From CAZIFG01 sp964539135 (GTDB lineage: Bacteria > Margulisbacteria > Marinamargulisbacteria > GCA-2716485 > CAZIFG01), in assembly GCA_964539135.1 (NCBI GenBank), contig CAZIFG010000018.1:1-37500 (forward strand): a stretch of 37,500 nt of DNA. Direction: 5' to 3'. Under the pieces are notes generated by a model, which saw only the letters and a list, made by a program, of their open reading frames with translations, was not told the DNA's origin and did no database searches. Below are positions 18,436-26,644 of this stretch, piece after piece. The position numbers were made by a program, and so were the translations under genes. The first letter of the stretch is position 1; each line of letters starts with the position of its first letter.

Positions 18436-19693
18436 GAATGACTCCAACTAAAAGGCTTAGTCCATCGATTAAGGTTTTAAGATCTATAATGAGAGGGGGG
18501 ATGATGCGAATGACGTTGTCATGAATGCCACAGGCAATGACAATCAGCCCTTTTTCTCTGCAGCTGTTTAAAATTTGTTTCATTTTTTCTGTGTCGGGAG
18601 TTTTGCTTTTTTTGTCTGTGACAATTTCAATGCCAATCATTAATCCCGTGCCGCGAATATCGCCTACATAGTCCGTTTGATCCAGTTGTTCATGTAAGAA
18701 GCTTAAGGCTTTTTTGCCTAAATCAGGAATGTTTTGAATTTGAGTTTTAAGTACCTCTAAGGTTGCGTTTGCGGCGGCACAGGTTACAGGATTGCTGCCA
18801 TAGGTGCCGCCATGTGCGCCAGGGGACCATTGACTCATGAGTTCGGTTTTAGCCATGCAAACGCCTAAAGGCATGCCGGACGCGAGTCCTTTTGCTAAGG
18901 TGATGATATCTGGTTCTATGCCCAATTGTTGGCTATAAATCCACGTTCCTGTTCTTGCGATGCCGCTTTGAATTTCATCTACGATGAGTAAAATGCCCTT
19001 TTCTTTGCATTTTTTGGCCAATGCCTGCATAAAGGGTTTCGGCATGGGGACATAGCCGCCTTCTCCTAATATGGGTTCTACAATCACGGCGGCTACTTGG
19101 TCTGTGAACAAGGGGCTGTTTTCAAGTGCTGATAAGGCTTGGGTGAGACATTCAGATTCCACTGTACTTCCCCAGGGGCAGCGATAGGCATAAGGATAGG
19201 GAAAGAAATCGATGCCTTCCAATAAGGGGTCGTAGCCTTTTCTATATTTTTCTTTGGACGTGGTCAGCGAAATCGTGGCCAGGGTTCGACCATGAAAGCC
19301 GCCCTTAAAGGCAATCAGACGGGGTCTTTTGGTGACATATTTTGCCAGTTTGATCGCGGCTTCGTTGGATTCTGATCCGCTTTGTGTGAAGAAACTTTGA
19401 TACCCACCCCCCATGAGTTCTGATAGGGTTTGGGCTAATTTTAGAGGGGGGTCATAGTAACCCATGCCAATGCAGGGGTGAATTAAGGTGGCTGCTTGAT
19501 CTTGGATGGCTTTAACAACAGTTGGATGGCAATGTCCGGTTGAGGTGACGGCAATTCCCGATGAAAAATCTAAATAAGGGGTATCTTGGGTATCATAAAG
19601 GTAGCAGCCCTTGCCATTTTTAAACTCAATTTCATGGTACCTGCCTAGAACAGGCGATAAATATTGGTTGTTTCGTGTTTTCATGTCATTCAT
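18422..19693 (-). CDS. gabT: Class III PLP aminotransferase, GabT-like
   Basis: This is a fold-type I PLP enzyme that moves an omega-amino group to 2-oxoglutarate. SGIAVTSTGHCHP, GSESNEAAIKLAK, GGFHGRT, VDEIQSGIARTG (PLP aspartate) and ITLAKGLASG (Schiff-base lysine) are all present over 423 aa. The PYAYRCPWG stretch is more like 4-aminobutyrate aminotransferases than ArgD, but ornithine or acetylornithine as a substrate cannot be excluded. No arginine or GABA pathway gene is adjacent to settle it. The start is ATG 19693 or ATG 19684; neither has a strong ribosome-binding site. It begins 10 bp after xerC. Confidence 0.82.
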   Translation of the reverse strand: MNDMKTRNNQYLSPVLGRYHEIEFKNGKGCYLYDTQDTPYLDFSSGIAVTSTGHCHPTVVKAIQDQAATLIHPCIGMGYYDPPLKLAQTLSELMGGGYQSFFTQSGSESNEAAIKLAKYVTKRPRLIAFKGGFHGRTLATISLTTSKEKYRKGYDPLLEGIDFFPYPYAYRCPWGSTVESECLTQALSALENSPLFTDQVAAVIVEPILGEGGYVPMPKPFMQALAKKCKEKGILLIVDEIQSGIARTGTWIYSQQLGIEPDIITLAKGLASGMPLGVCMAKTELMSQWSPGAHGGTYGSNPVTCAAANATLEVLKTQIQNIPDLGKKALSFLHEQLDQTDYVGDIRGTGLMIGIEIVTDKKSKTPDTEKMKQILNSCREKGLIVIACGIHDNVIRIIPPLIIDLKTLIDGLSLLVGVIHESN

Positions 19694-19703
19694 AGTGGGA
19701 TGA

Positions 19704-20642
19704 TTATATCAGTTTTACCTCTATTTCGGAACAGTCACCTAAGGGGCTTGCTTTATCATAAGCTTCTTTGATTTTTTTATTGGAAATGTGGGTGTAAATT
19801 TGAGTTGTAGAGAGTTGTTTATGACCCAATAGTTCTTGAATGGCGCGTAAATGAGCCCCTCCATTATAGAGATCTGTGGCAAAACTGTGTCGTAAGGTGT
19901 GAGGGGTGACGATTTTTTCAATGCCTTGCTTTTTGGTGGCGTTTTTTAGGATGCGCTGAACGCTTCTTTGCGTTAATCGTTGTCCTTTTGTATTTAGAAA
20001 TAGGGCCTCTGTTGGGCGTGTGATCCAGTGGGGACGTATGTTGTTTTGATAGTAGAGGAGGTGATGTTTACAGGTGTCGCTAAACAATACCAGTCTTTCT
20101 GTGTTTCCTTTTCCAATGCTGCGAATGGTATGGGCGTCGTATTGAATATCGCTTAGATTGATATTTACGAGTTCGGATACGCGGAGTCCGGTGCTGTATA
20201 AGAGTTCGTAAAGGGCTTTGTTTCGAGTGTCTATGTTTGTTTCTGTCGGAAGTTCGTTCAAGAAGTTGGCCATTTCGTTTTCGCTGAGTGTTGTGGGTAG
20301 TTTATGGCTTTTTTTGGGTATTAAGGTGTCTTTCCATGGATTTTTTGAGGCCTTATGTGTTTGACATAAAAAGGTCCAAAAAGAACGTAGGGCGGCTACT
20401 TTTCGATGAATGGTAGCCGTGCTGTAGGCGTTGTCTTGGAGATCTCTTAAATAATTTCGGCAGTCTTTATGGGTGAATCGGTTTAGATTGAGTGTGTTTT
20501 TTTTGGCATATTCGGCAAACTTTAGAATATCTCGTTTGTAATTGGATAGGGTATGGTTAGAATACTGTTTAAAATGAGCCAGGTATTGTAAAAAATCAGA
20601 CAGAATGGAGTCGTTAATGGGGTTAATCGATAGGTGTTCCAT
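19704..20642 (-). CDS. xerC: Tyrosine recombinase XerC/XerD
   Basis: It has an N-terminal SAM-like core-binding domain (residues about 10-95) and a C-terminal catalytic domain. The catalytic set is complete: Arg in STGLRVSELV, Lys in SIGKGNTER, His and Arg in PHTLRHSFATDL, His in LLGHKQLSTTQIY and the nucleophilic Tyr in that same motif (QIYTH). The 312-aa length fits Xer proteins that resolve chromosome dimers at dif. XerC and XerD cannot be told apart here. It overlaps the preceding gene by 20 bp, so it is translated as part of the operon and is not a phage integrase. Confidence 0.9.
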   Translation of the reverse strand: MEHLSINPINDSILSDFLQYLAHFKQYSNHTLSNYKRDILKFAEYAKKNTLNLNRFTHKDCRNYLRDLQDNAYSTATIHRKVAALRSFWTFLCQTHKASKNPWKDTLIPKKSHKLPTTLSENEMANFLNELPTETNIDTRNKALYELLYSTGLRVSELVNINLSDIQYDAHTIRSIGKGNTERLVLFSDTCKHHLLYYQNNIRPHWITRPTEALFLNTKGQRLTQRSVQRILKNATKKQGIEKIVTPHTLRHSFATDLYNGGAHLRAIQELLGHKQLSTTQIYTHISNKKIKEAYDKASPLGDCSEIEVKLI

Positions 20643-21108
20643 GGTATGGTTTTTTGATGAGCCGATGTTTTTCGCGCAGTTCTGGTGTTAATTCCACATC
20701 ATGAAGGGAGCCTGTGTCGATGAATAGGGTTCTTGTTTTAGCTTTATTGACTCGAATATGAACATAGTTTTTATGTTCGTTGAGGCCAATGCCCGTAATT
20801 TCGGGAATTTCTTCTGCGAGTAAAAATACCTCTTGAATACTCATGTTTTCAATGGTGATGTTTGCCGCTAATCCTTGTGTGTGAAAATTTCGTTTTACAT
20901 TTCCTTCTTTTTCAGCAGAAGCGACCGTTTGAAATCCTTTGATGATATTGATGCGATTGTTTGCTTTACTTCTCAATAATTCCAGAGCGCCTACCAGGCC
21001 CGCTGAAATTTTAAATTGATTTTCTCTGGGATCCGAATGACATTGAAAGTCTCTTCTGCTGAAGTGGTCGGATATTTTTTGATGTTTTTTTTGTTTTTTC
21101 ACAGCCAT
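20623..21108 (-). CDS. Peptidase M15/DUF882-like protein with altered zinc motif
   Basis: The 161-aa protein follows the pattern of the YcbK/DUF882 and M15 carboxypeptidase fold: FSRRDFQCHSD near the N-terminus, then GALELLRSK, GFQTVAS, NFHTQGLAANITI and GIGLNEHKNYVHIRV. In active M15 enzymes the HxxGxAxD motif supplies zinc ligands; here the aspartate position is Asn (HTQGLAAN). The second histidine (VHIRV) is kept, but the usual Asp two positions later is Arg. It may therefore bind peptidoglycan without cleaving it. There is no clear signal peptide, which is odd for a cell-wall enzyme. Confidence 0.7.
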   Translation of the reverse strand: MAVKKQKKHQKISDHFSRRDFQCHSDPRENQFKISAGLVGALELLRSKANNRINIIKGFQTVASAEKEGNVKRNFHTQGLAANITIENMSIQEVFLLAEEIPEITGIGLNEHKNYVHIRVNKAKTRTLFIDTGSLHDVELTPELREKHRLIKKPYHGTPID

Positions 21109-21141
21109 GGTCTTTTTATTATATCGGGAATCTGTTTTTTT

Positions 21142-21783
21142 TTAAACGGGGAGATCTTTTTTTGTGTAAAAAGAGAGGGCGGCTTTTACTTCTTGGATGT
21201 CTTGCCACGTGAGCCATTTTGGCGCGCCTTTTTCTTTGGAGGCATTTCTGAGTAAGTAGGCGGGATGAAATAACGGCATGATATAGAGGGGATCGTCCAT
21301 GTAGGATACTTTGGATTGAAACCATTGTCCGCGTGCTTTTGTAATGGGAATTTCATTGCCTAAAATGGTTTTTAAGGAAGGCGCCCCTAAAAGTAAGAGT
21401 ATTTTGGGCTGTACCAGTTGAATTTGCCTTAACAGATAGGGGGTGCAGGCTTCAATTTCACTTTGAAAGGGGGTTCTGTTTTGTGGGGGGCGACATTTGA
21501 CCGTATTGGCAATGTAGACCTCTGTTTCTCTGTTAATTTCAACGGATTCTAATATTTTTGTGAGGAGTTGACCGGCTTTTCCAATGAAGGGAAGTCCACT
21601 GAGATCTTCTTGTTCGCCTGGCCCTTCGCCAATAATCATTAAATGACAGGGGACGGGTCCTTTTCCCACGACCACGTTGTTTCGTGTTTGATGGAGGTCA
21701 CATTTTTTACAGGATTGGCAGACTGATACTAATTCGGGGTATTCTAGGGCATCGTAGTCTGTTTTTGTGGTTAAATCTAACAT
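21142..21783 (-). CDS. Type-4 uracil-DNA glycosylase (4Fe-4S)
   Basis: This enzyme removes uracil from DNA to start base-excision repair. Characteristic motifs are GEGPGEQEDLSGLPFIGKAG (catalytic region), NTVKCRPPQNRTP and HPAYLLRN. The cysteine pair CQSCKKC near residue 22, with the later VKC and EACTP cysteines, fits the iron-sulfur cluster of family 4. The 213-aa length is normal. It overlaps nadC by 7 bp. Family-4 enzymes are common outside enterobacteria, where family 1 (Ung) is usual. Confidence 0.94.
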   Translation of the reverse strand: MLDLTTKTDYDALEYPELVSVCQSCKKCDLHQTRNNVVVGKGPVPCHLMIIGEGPGEQEDLSGLPFIGKAGQLLTKILESVEINRETEVYIANTVKCRPPQNRTPFQSEIEACTPYLLRQIQLVQPKILLLLGAPSLKTILGNEIPITKARGQWFQSKVSYMDDPLYIMPLFHPAYLLRNASKEKGAPKWLTWQDIQEVKAALSFYTKKDLPV

Positions 21784-22664
21784 GATGAGGTGAGAGGGGC
21801 CATTCTTAAACTGAGGTCAAATGCAGGTGCGGAATGTGTGAGTTTTCCAATGGAAATGCGATGGATGTCCAAATGGCGATATAAGGGAAGTGTTTCCAGT
21901 GAAATATTTCCAGAAATTTCTAATTTTGCTGTGTATCCTTTGGCTTTACATTGAACAATGGCTTTTTCAATGTCTGAAATATCGAAGTTGTCGAGTAGAA
22001 TGAAATCTACCGCTTTTAAGTCAAAGGCTTCCAATTGATCTAAGGTTTCGATTTCGATTTCTATAGGGATATGAGGAGCTGCCAGTTTAAAGGATTGAAT
22101 TCGAGTGTGAAGTTCGGCTATGGCTCCTTCTTTTTTAAGGGCATCTAGGTGATTTTCTTTGATTAATACCATGTCGGATAGACTCATCCGATGGTTTTTT
22201 CCACCCCCAATTTTGACGGCATATTTTTCGAGATCTCTTAAGCCGGGGCTTGTTTTTCGCGTGTCTAAAATGTCTATTTTGGGATTGTTTAAGGTGGTGA
22301 CGTAGCGATGTGTTAAGGTGCTGATGCCGCAGAGTCTTTGTAAGAAATTCAGTAGCGGTCTTTCAAGAATTAAGAGAGAAAATGCGGGGCCTTTTAGTGT
22401 GGCGATGTATTGGTTGGGAGTGAGAGGTTCCCCGTCTTTGACATGGATTTGATATTCAATGAGGGGGCTTACAAGGGCAATGAGGCTTGAAAAAATCAGT
22501 TCGCCACAAAAAATACCTGTGTCTTTACTGATGATGGTGGCTTCATGGAGCGTGTTTTTTTTGAGGAGGCATTGAGCGGTTACGTCACCAGCTGGGCAAT
22601 CTTCTTCAAGTGCGATTTGAAATAATTTTTGGAGCTTCTGTTTGTTTAGGGTGTAATCACTCAT
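21777..22664 (-). CDS. nadC: Nicotinate-nucleotide pyrophosphorylase (quinolinate PRTase)
   Basis: NadC converts quinolinate and PRPP to nicotinate mononucleotide in de novo NAD synthesis. DILDTRKTSPGLRDLEKYAV, GGGKNHRMSLSDMVLIKENH, IEIEIETLDQ, ILLDNF and LEISGNISLE are all family signatures. I prefer ATG 22664 (MSDYTL, 295 aa); an in-frame GTG at 22682 adds six residues without homology. nadA and nadB are not in the window. It is the first gene of the seven-gene minus-strand operon and is divergent from eno. Confidence 0.95.
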   Translation of the reverse strand: MSDYTLNKQKLQKLFQIALEEDCPAGDVTAQCLLKKNTLHEATIISKDTGIFCGELIFSSLIALVSPLIEYQIHVKDGEPLTPNQYIATLKGPAFSLLILERPLLNFLQRLCGISTLTHRYVTTLNNPKIDILDTRKTSPGLRDLEKYAVKIGGGKNHRMSLSDMVLIKENHLDALKKEGAIAELHTRIQSFKLAAPHIPIEIEIETLDQLEAFDLKAVDFILLDNFDISDIEKAIVQCKAKGYTAKLEISGNISLETLPLYRHLDIHRISIGKLTHSAPAFDLSLRMAPLTSSC

Positions 22665-22695
22665 ACCTTTACTATGTAACACTTTTTAGATGTTT

Positions 22696-22724
22696 TTGTC
22701 TATCTTCGTCGTGGATGGTATAAT
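22696..22724 (+). promoter_or_regulatory. Promoter of eno
   Basis: TTGTCT at 22696-22701 and a perfect TATAAT at 22719-22724 are 17 bp apart. The predicted transcript start near 22731 gives a leader of about 26 bases with AAGGA before the eno ATG. Confidence 0.7.
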
Positions 22725-22756
22725 CCTTCTAATTTTAGTGAAGGAAGTGTTCTTTT

Positions 22757-24037
22757 ATGCCTATTATTACTCAGTGTCATGCCCGACAAATTTTAGATTC
22801 TCGGGGTAATCCAACCGTGGAGGTAGAGGTTTTTACAGATAGTGGTTTTCATGGCAGTGCCATTGTGCCTTCAGGGGCGTCTACAGGGTCTCGTGAGGCT
22901 TTAGAGCTTCGAGATGGCGGCGACGTTTATTTTGGAAAAGGTGTTTTAACGGCTGTTGAACGGGTTAAAACAACCCTCAATGAAGCGTTGGTTGGTATGG
23001 ATGTAACGGATCAAAAAGCCATTGATGCTTTGATGATTTCTTTAGATGGAACGGAGAATAAATCCAATTTAGGTGCCAACGCTATGCTAGGGGTTTCTAT
23101 GGCCTGTGCGCGTGCGGGTGCGGCTTATTCTCAACAGTCTCTTTATCGCTATTTAGGGGGGCTTTCTTCTGTGGTTTTACCGCTTCCAATGATGAATATT
23201 ATCAATGGTGGGGCTCATGCTGATAATACAGTGGATATTCAAGAATTCATGATTATGCCTGTTGGTGCTGCCTCTTTTTCAGAGGCTCTTCATATGGGAA
23301 CCCGAGTGTTTCATACCTTGAAAAAAGTGTTGCATGAGTTAGGGCATACAACTGCTGTAGGGGATGAGGGAGGATTTGCCCCCTCTCTTGCCAGTAATGA
23401 GGCGGCTATTCAAGTTATTATTACGGCGATTGAAAAGGCGGGGTATGTTCCTGGTCGAGATATTGCACTTGCTTTAGATGTTGCGGCGTCTGAATTGTAT
23501 CAAAATGGTGCGTATCATTTGTCTGGAGAAGGGGTTGTGAAAACGGCTTCAGAAATGGTGACTTATTATGAAATGTTGTGTTCCAAGTATCCTATTCTTT
23601 CGATTGAAGATGGCTTGGATGAATCCGATTGGGCAGGTTGGTCTGAGTTGACGACACGATTGGGGCGTAAGGTTCAGTTGGTAGGAGATGATTTGTTTGT
23701 GACAAATCCAGCTATTTTAGCGAAGGGTATTCGTGAGGGGGTTGGAAATTCTATTTTAATTAAACTCAATCAAATTGGCACGGTTTCTGAAACTTTAGAG
23801 GCTATCGATATGGCTACTCGTGCGGGATATACCGCCGTTATTTCTCACCGTTCGGGTGAAAGTGAAGATACGTTTATTGCGGATTTGGCTGTTGCAACAC
23901 AGGCGGGACAAATTAAAACCGGATCTTTATGCCGTACAGATCGTGTTGCGAAATACAATCAACTTTTACGTATTGAAGAAGCATTGGGCGATACGGCGCA
24001 ATTTTTGGGTCGCAAGGGGTTATTAACGCTTGAATAA
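22757..24037 (+). CDS. eno: Enolase
   Basis: Enolase interconverts 2-phosphoglycerate and phosphoenolpyruvate and is also a degradosome component in many bacteria. The protein is full length (426 aa), with ILDSRGNPTVEVEV and GASTGSREALELRD at the N-terminus, GGAHADN, the metal-binding LSIEDGLDESDW, the catalytic-lysine signature LIKLNQIGTVSET and the SHRSGESED loop. The stop overlaps the TTG start of ftsB, which places eno at the head of a + strand operon. Confidence 0.98.
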   Translation: MPIITQCHARQILDSRGNPTVEVEVFTDSGFHGSAIVPSGASTGSREALELRDGGDVYFGKGVLTAVERVKTTLNEALVGMDVTDQKAIDALMISLDGTENKSNLGANAMLGVSMACARAGAAYSQQSLYRYLGGLSSVVLPLPMMNIINGGAHADNTVDIQEFMIMPVGAASFSEALHMGTRVFHTLKKVLHELGHTTAVGDEGGFAPSLASNEAAIQVIITAIEKAGYVPGRDIALALDVAASELYQNGAYHLSGEGVVKTASEMVTYYEMLCSKYPILSIEDGLDESDWAGWSELTTRLGRKVQLVGDDLFVTNPAILAKGIREGVGNSILIKLNQIGTVSETLEAIDMATRAGYTAVISHRSGESEDTFIADLAVATQAGQIKTGSLCRTDRVAKYNQLLRIEEALGDTAQFLGRKGLLTLE

Positions 24038-24320
24038 ACCGCCTCGCCTGGGTTATTTTTTATTTTTACTGATGACTCTTACTTTAATGGGGTATATCTG
24101 TTCTATTGGAATTCGCAATGTTTTCCGATATAATATGTTCAAACTACAATATGCTGCATTGTGTCGAGATTATATGCTTGAACAGGAAAAGCGTGCCGTT
24201 TTAAATCAGCAGTTACTTGAAATCACAACATCAGAGTTTTGGGAGTTAGAAGCAAAGTCAAAACTGGGATATGTGAATGAAGGTGAGCGAGTGTATATTT
24301 TTATACCGCCTAAATTGTAA
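24030..24320 (+). CDS. ftsB: Septum formation initiator FtsB/DivIC family
   Basis: This is a 96-aa bitopic membrane protein: a short cytoplasmic N-terminus, one membrane helix (about residues 9-28), a coiled-coil segment (LEQEKRAVLNQQLLEI) and a C-terminal stretch ending LGYVNEGERVYIF, as in FtsB/DivIC partners of FtsL and FtsQ at the division septum. The start is TTG at 24030 overlapping the eno stop, with AAGGGG about ten bases upstream. The eno-ftsB order is shared with many proteobacteria, while the following S1 gene recalls divIC-yabR of Firmicutes. Confidence 0.85.
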   Translation: MNKPPRLGYFLFLLMTLTLMGYICSIGIRNVFRYNMFKLQYAALCRDYMLEQEKRAVLNQQLLEITTSEFWELEAKSKLGYVNEGERVYIFIPPKL

Positions 24321-24334
24321 AAAGGAATGAGAGT

Positions 24335-24844
24335 GTGAGTAATTTGGATCCAATAGAAGAAATTGTAGATTCTGAAGAAGGCGGGGTATCTTCTACCCCT
24401 GAATCTAGCCTGAATTCTGAATCTTCCTCAGAACCTAAAGCTTTACCGATGACAGATGCAGAACTTCAGGGTTCTATTATTCAAGGCGAAGTGACCAGTG
24501 TGGCGCCTTTTGGTGTTTTTGTTCGTATTCATACGGGAGAAGAAGGCCTTGTTCATATTTCTGAAATTGCGAATGAATACATTACGGATATTAATAGCCT
24601 TATTAAAGTAGGGGATAAAGTTACCGTTCGTGTTTTAGGTCGCAATGAAAAGAAAAAATTGGATTTTTCGATTAAGCAGGCCAAAGTTAAAGAGCCAGAT
24701 CCCGCTTTATTTATTAAGCAAAAAATCAAAAATCCGGGGTTTGAAGATCGTTTGAGCAATTTTTTGAAAAAGTCTGAAGAAAAACAAATTGATATTCGTC
24801 GTAATCTTAAAAACAAGCAAGGTGTTTCTAAGCGTCGTAAGTAG
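24335..24844 (+). CDS. S1 RNA-binding domain protein
   Basis: It consists of an acidic, Ser/Glu-rich N-terminal tail (residues 1-45), one S1 OB-fold (about 47-115: GSIIQGEVTSVAPFGVFVRI, GEEGLVHISEI, VGDKVTVRVLGR) and a lysine-rich C-terminal tail. It resembles the general stress/YabR-like S1 proteins that associate with ribosomes, and not the six-domain ribosomal protein S1. The start is GTG at 24335 with AGGA upstream; it lies 14 bp after ftsB and is probably co-transcribed. The RNA target is unknown. Confidence 0.88.
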   Translation: MSNLDPIEEIVDSEEGGVSSTPESSLNSESSSEPKALPMTDAELQGSIIQGEVTSVAPFGVFVRIHTGEEGLVHISEIANEYITDINSLIKVGDKVTVRVLGRNEKKKLDFSIKQAKVKEPDPALFIKQKIKNPGFEDRLSNFLKKSEEKQIDIRRNLKNKQGVSKRRK

Positions 24845-24874
24845 TTCAATCCGACGTGAGTGGAGAAAATATTT

Positions 24875-26644
24875 ATGGTATGGCCCCTTCAATTATCATT
24901 GCGATACCATCAGTTAGATCTTCTAGCCGAAGATCTTTTAACCTTTTGTTATTTGGCCTTTGATTCTCATACTCAGAAAAATGTGACAGTTTGGATTTAT
25001 AAATCGGAATATATTACGGAGGCTTTGGCCGATCATTTATTGATTTTATGTTCTCAACTTTCTGTTATTAAACAAGATTCTCTGTTGACTTTGTTGGATG
25101 CCTCTTACGAAGAGGGGTATTTTTGCACGGTTTATGAACATTTTGTGGGTATGGTGCCTTTAGATGTGTATCTTGAGACGCATGTGCTTTCTGTTCAAGA
25201 TATTTGGACGTTGGTTTCTCCTGTTGTGTCTGGCTTGCTTAAATTAGAGTCTCAGCATTTGTGGTCAGGGCAGCTTACGATGACAGGGCTTTATGTGACA
25301 GAAGGCCATAAACTTAAGCTCACGCGTTCGATGATTTATATGACTGTTTTGAAACAGTATCTGGATTCCTTTGAAGTGGTTGAGGATTTGATGTTTTATC
25401 CGCCGGAAACCTTGCATCGTTCTGTATATTCCATTCGTTCGGATGTTTATGCGTTTGGCGTTTTGTTGTTTTATCTTTTTAGCCAAAAATGGCCCCATCC
25501 TTATACCCTGAATCCAGCTGAATTGAAAAACACGATGCTGAATGAATTTGATCCTTTTGAACCTGTATTTCCTGATTTTCCAGATAAAATTAGAACCCTT
25601 ATTTATGGTTCGCTTTCTGTTTTTCCTGAAAAACGGTTTCAATCCTTTTTAGATCTTGCGCATGTGTATCAAGGCAAAATGGAACTTAAAGAGGATTATC
25701 CGGTTTTAGAGCCTTTTCATGCGTCGCCGCCCCAAGACGTGCCGTCCTCTCGTGAGGTTTGGGGGGGCCGTTTTAAATCGGGGTTCTTTAAGGGGTGGTG
25801 GATTCTTGTTCTTATTGTGGTTTTTTTTGTGGGCCATTTCTTTTTTGATCGCTATATGAACGCGCTTCCTGATCAAGCAGTTCCTTCGGTTGTGGGTATG
25901 ACCTATGAAGAGGCTGTTAAAACCCTAGAGGGGGTTTCTTTAAAACCGGTGTTGGTAGGGGAACGACTGAGTGCCAATTATGATAAAGGGATTGTATTGG
26001 ATACGAAGCCCCCTGCGGGATATTTTGTTAAAAAATCTCGAAAGATTAGACTTTATGTTTCTTCTGGCTTGTTGAGTAAGCCGGTACCGAGTTTAATAGG
26101 GCGTCCTTATAGTGATGTTGTTGCGGATTTACAATCTAAGGCCTTTTCTGTGAAAGTATCTGGGGGTGAGTTTTCTTTAACGGTTCCACGGGGTGCTGTT
26201 TTGAATCAATTCCCCGCAGCCCATGGCAAAGTTTCTGCAAATGAGGCCATTCAAGTGCTTTTAAGTAATGGGCTTCCGGTTCGATTTGTGTGTGGTTCGC
26301 CTAAAAAAACCTTTTTTCCAGATGAGGGTGGACTTCGACGTGTGGATGTGACGTTTTTGGTTTTACATCGCTGGAAAGCGCAATCTATTCGTCTCGCGTT
26401 TACTGCGCCTCAACAGTCTCAGGAGACGGTTATTTATTCGGATTTGCATCAGCCAGGTGATGAAAAATCATTAAGTTTTGAACTTGAAGTGGGCGGTAAG
26501 TTGACGGTTTATTTTGGTTCGGCTCAAACGTCTTATATTGTTGGCGATCCTGTGGAGGATGTTGTTTTAAAATCTGATGCACCCGTGCCACCGACTTCAG
26601 CACCTAAGCCACCGACTTCTTTTAAATCGTCTACTATTTTTTAA
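24875..26644 (+). CDS. Membrane pseudokinase with PASTA domains (PrkC-like)
   Basis: The layout is that of PrkC/PknB kinases: a cytoplasmic kinase-fold domain (about 1-270), a membrane helix (about 307-327), two PASTA repeats (VPSVVGMTYEEAVKTLEG and VPSLIGRPYSDVVADLQ), then a 120-aa extracytoplasmic domain and a Pro/Thr tail. The kinase fold is visible in the YPPETLH (APE) and IRSDVYAFGVLLFYL segments. The catalytic loop HGDLKPxN reads SGQLTMTG, and DFG reads RSM. All catalytic residues are therefore lost. PASTA repeats usually bind muropeptides or lipid II. ATG 24875 is preferred (GGAG at 24862); a GTG at 24860 is possible. It overlaps ribD by one base. Confidence 0.85.
   Translation: MVWPLQLSLRYHQLDLLAEDLLTFCYLAFDSHTQKNVTVWIYKSEYITEALADHLLILCSQLSVIKQDSLLTLLDASYEEGYFCTVYEHFVGMVPLDVYLETHVLSVQDIWTLVSPVVSGLLKLESQHLWSGQLTMTGLYVTEGHKLKLTRSMIYMTVLKQYLDSFEVVEDLMFYPPETLHRSVYSIRSDVYAFGVLLFYLFSQKWPHPYTLNPAELKNTMLNEFDPFEPVFPDFPDKIRTLIYGSLSVFPEKRFQSFLDLAHVYQGKMELKEDYPVLEPFHASPPQDVPSSREVWGGRFKSGFFKGWWILVLIVVFFVGHFFFDRYMNALPDQAVPSVVGMTYEEAVKTLEGVSLKPVLVGERLSANYDKGIVLDTKPPAGYFVKKSRKIRLYVSSGLLSKPVPSLIGRPYSDVVADLQSKAFSVKVSGGEFSLTVPRGAVLNQFPAAHGKVSANEAIQVLLSNGLPVRFVCGSPKKTFFPDEGGLRRVDVTFLVLHRWKAQSIRLAFTAPQQSQETVIYSDLHQPGDEKSLSFELEVGGKLTVYFGSAQTSYIVGDPVEDVVLKSDAPVPPTSAPKPPTSFKSSTIF

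Noticed and set aside
19704..20642. Phage or integron integrase
   Set aside because: Length, motifs and embedding in a housekeeping operon fit XerC/XerD; no attachment sites or cargo are seen.
25265..25642. Open frame of 125 codons opposite the pseudokinase
   Set aside because: Low-complexity basic translation typical of antisense reading; the + strand frame has clear domains.
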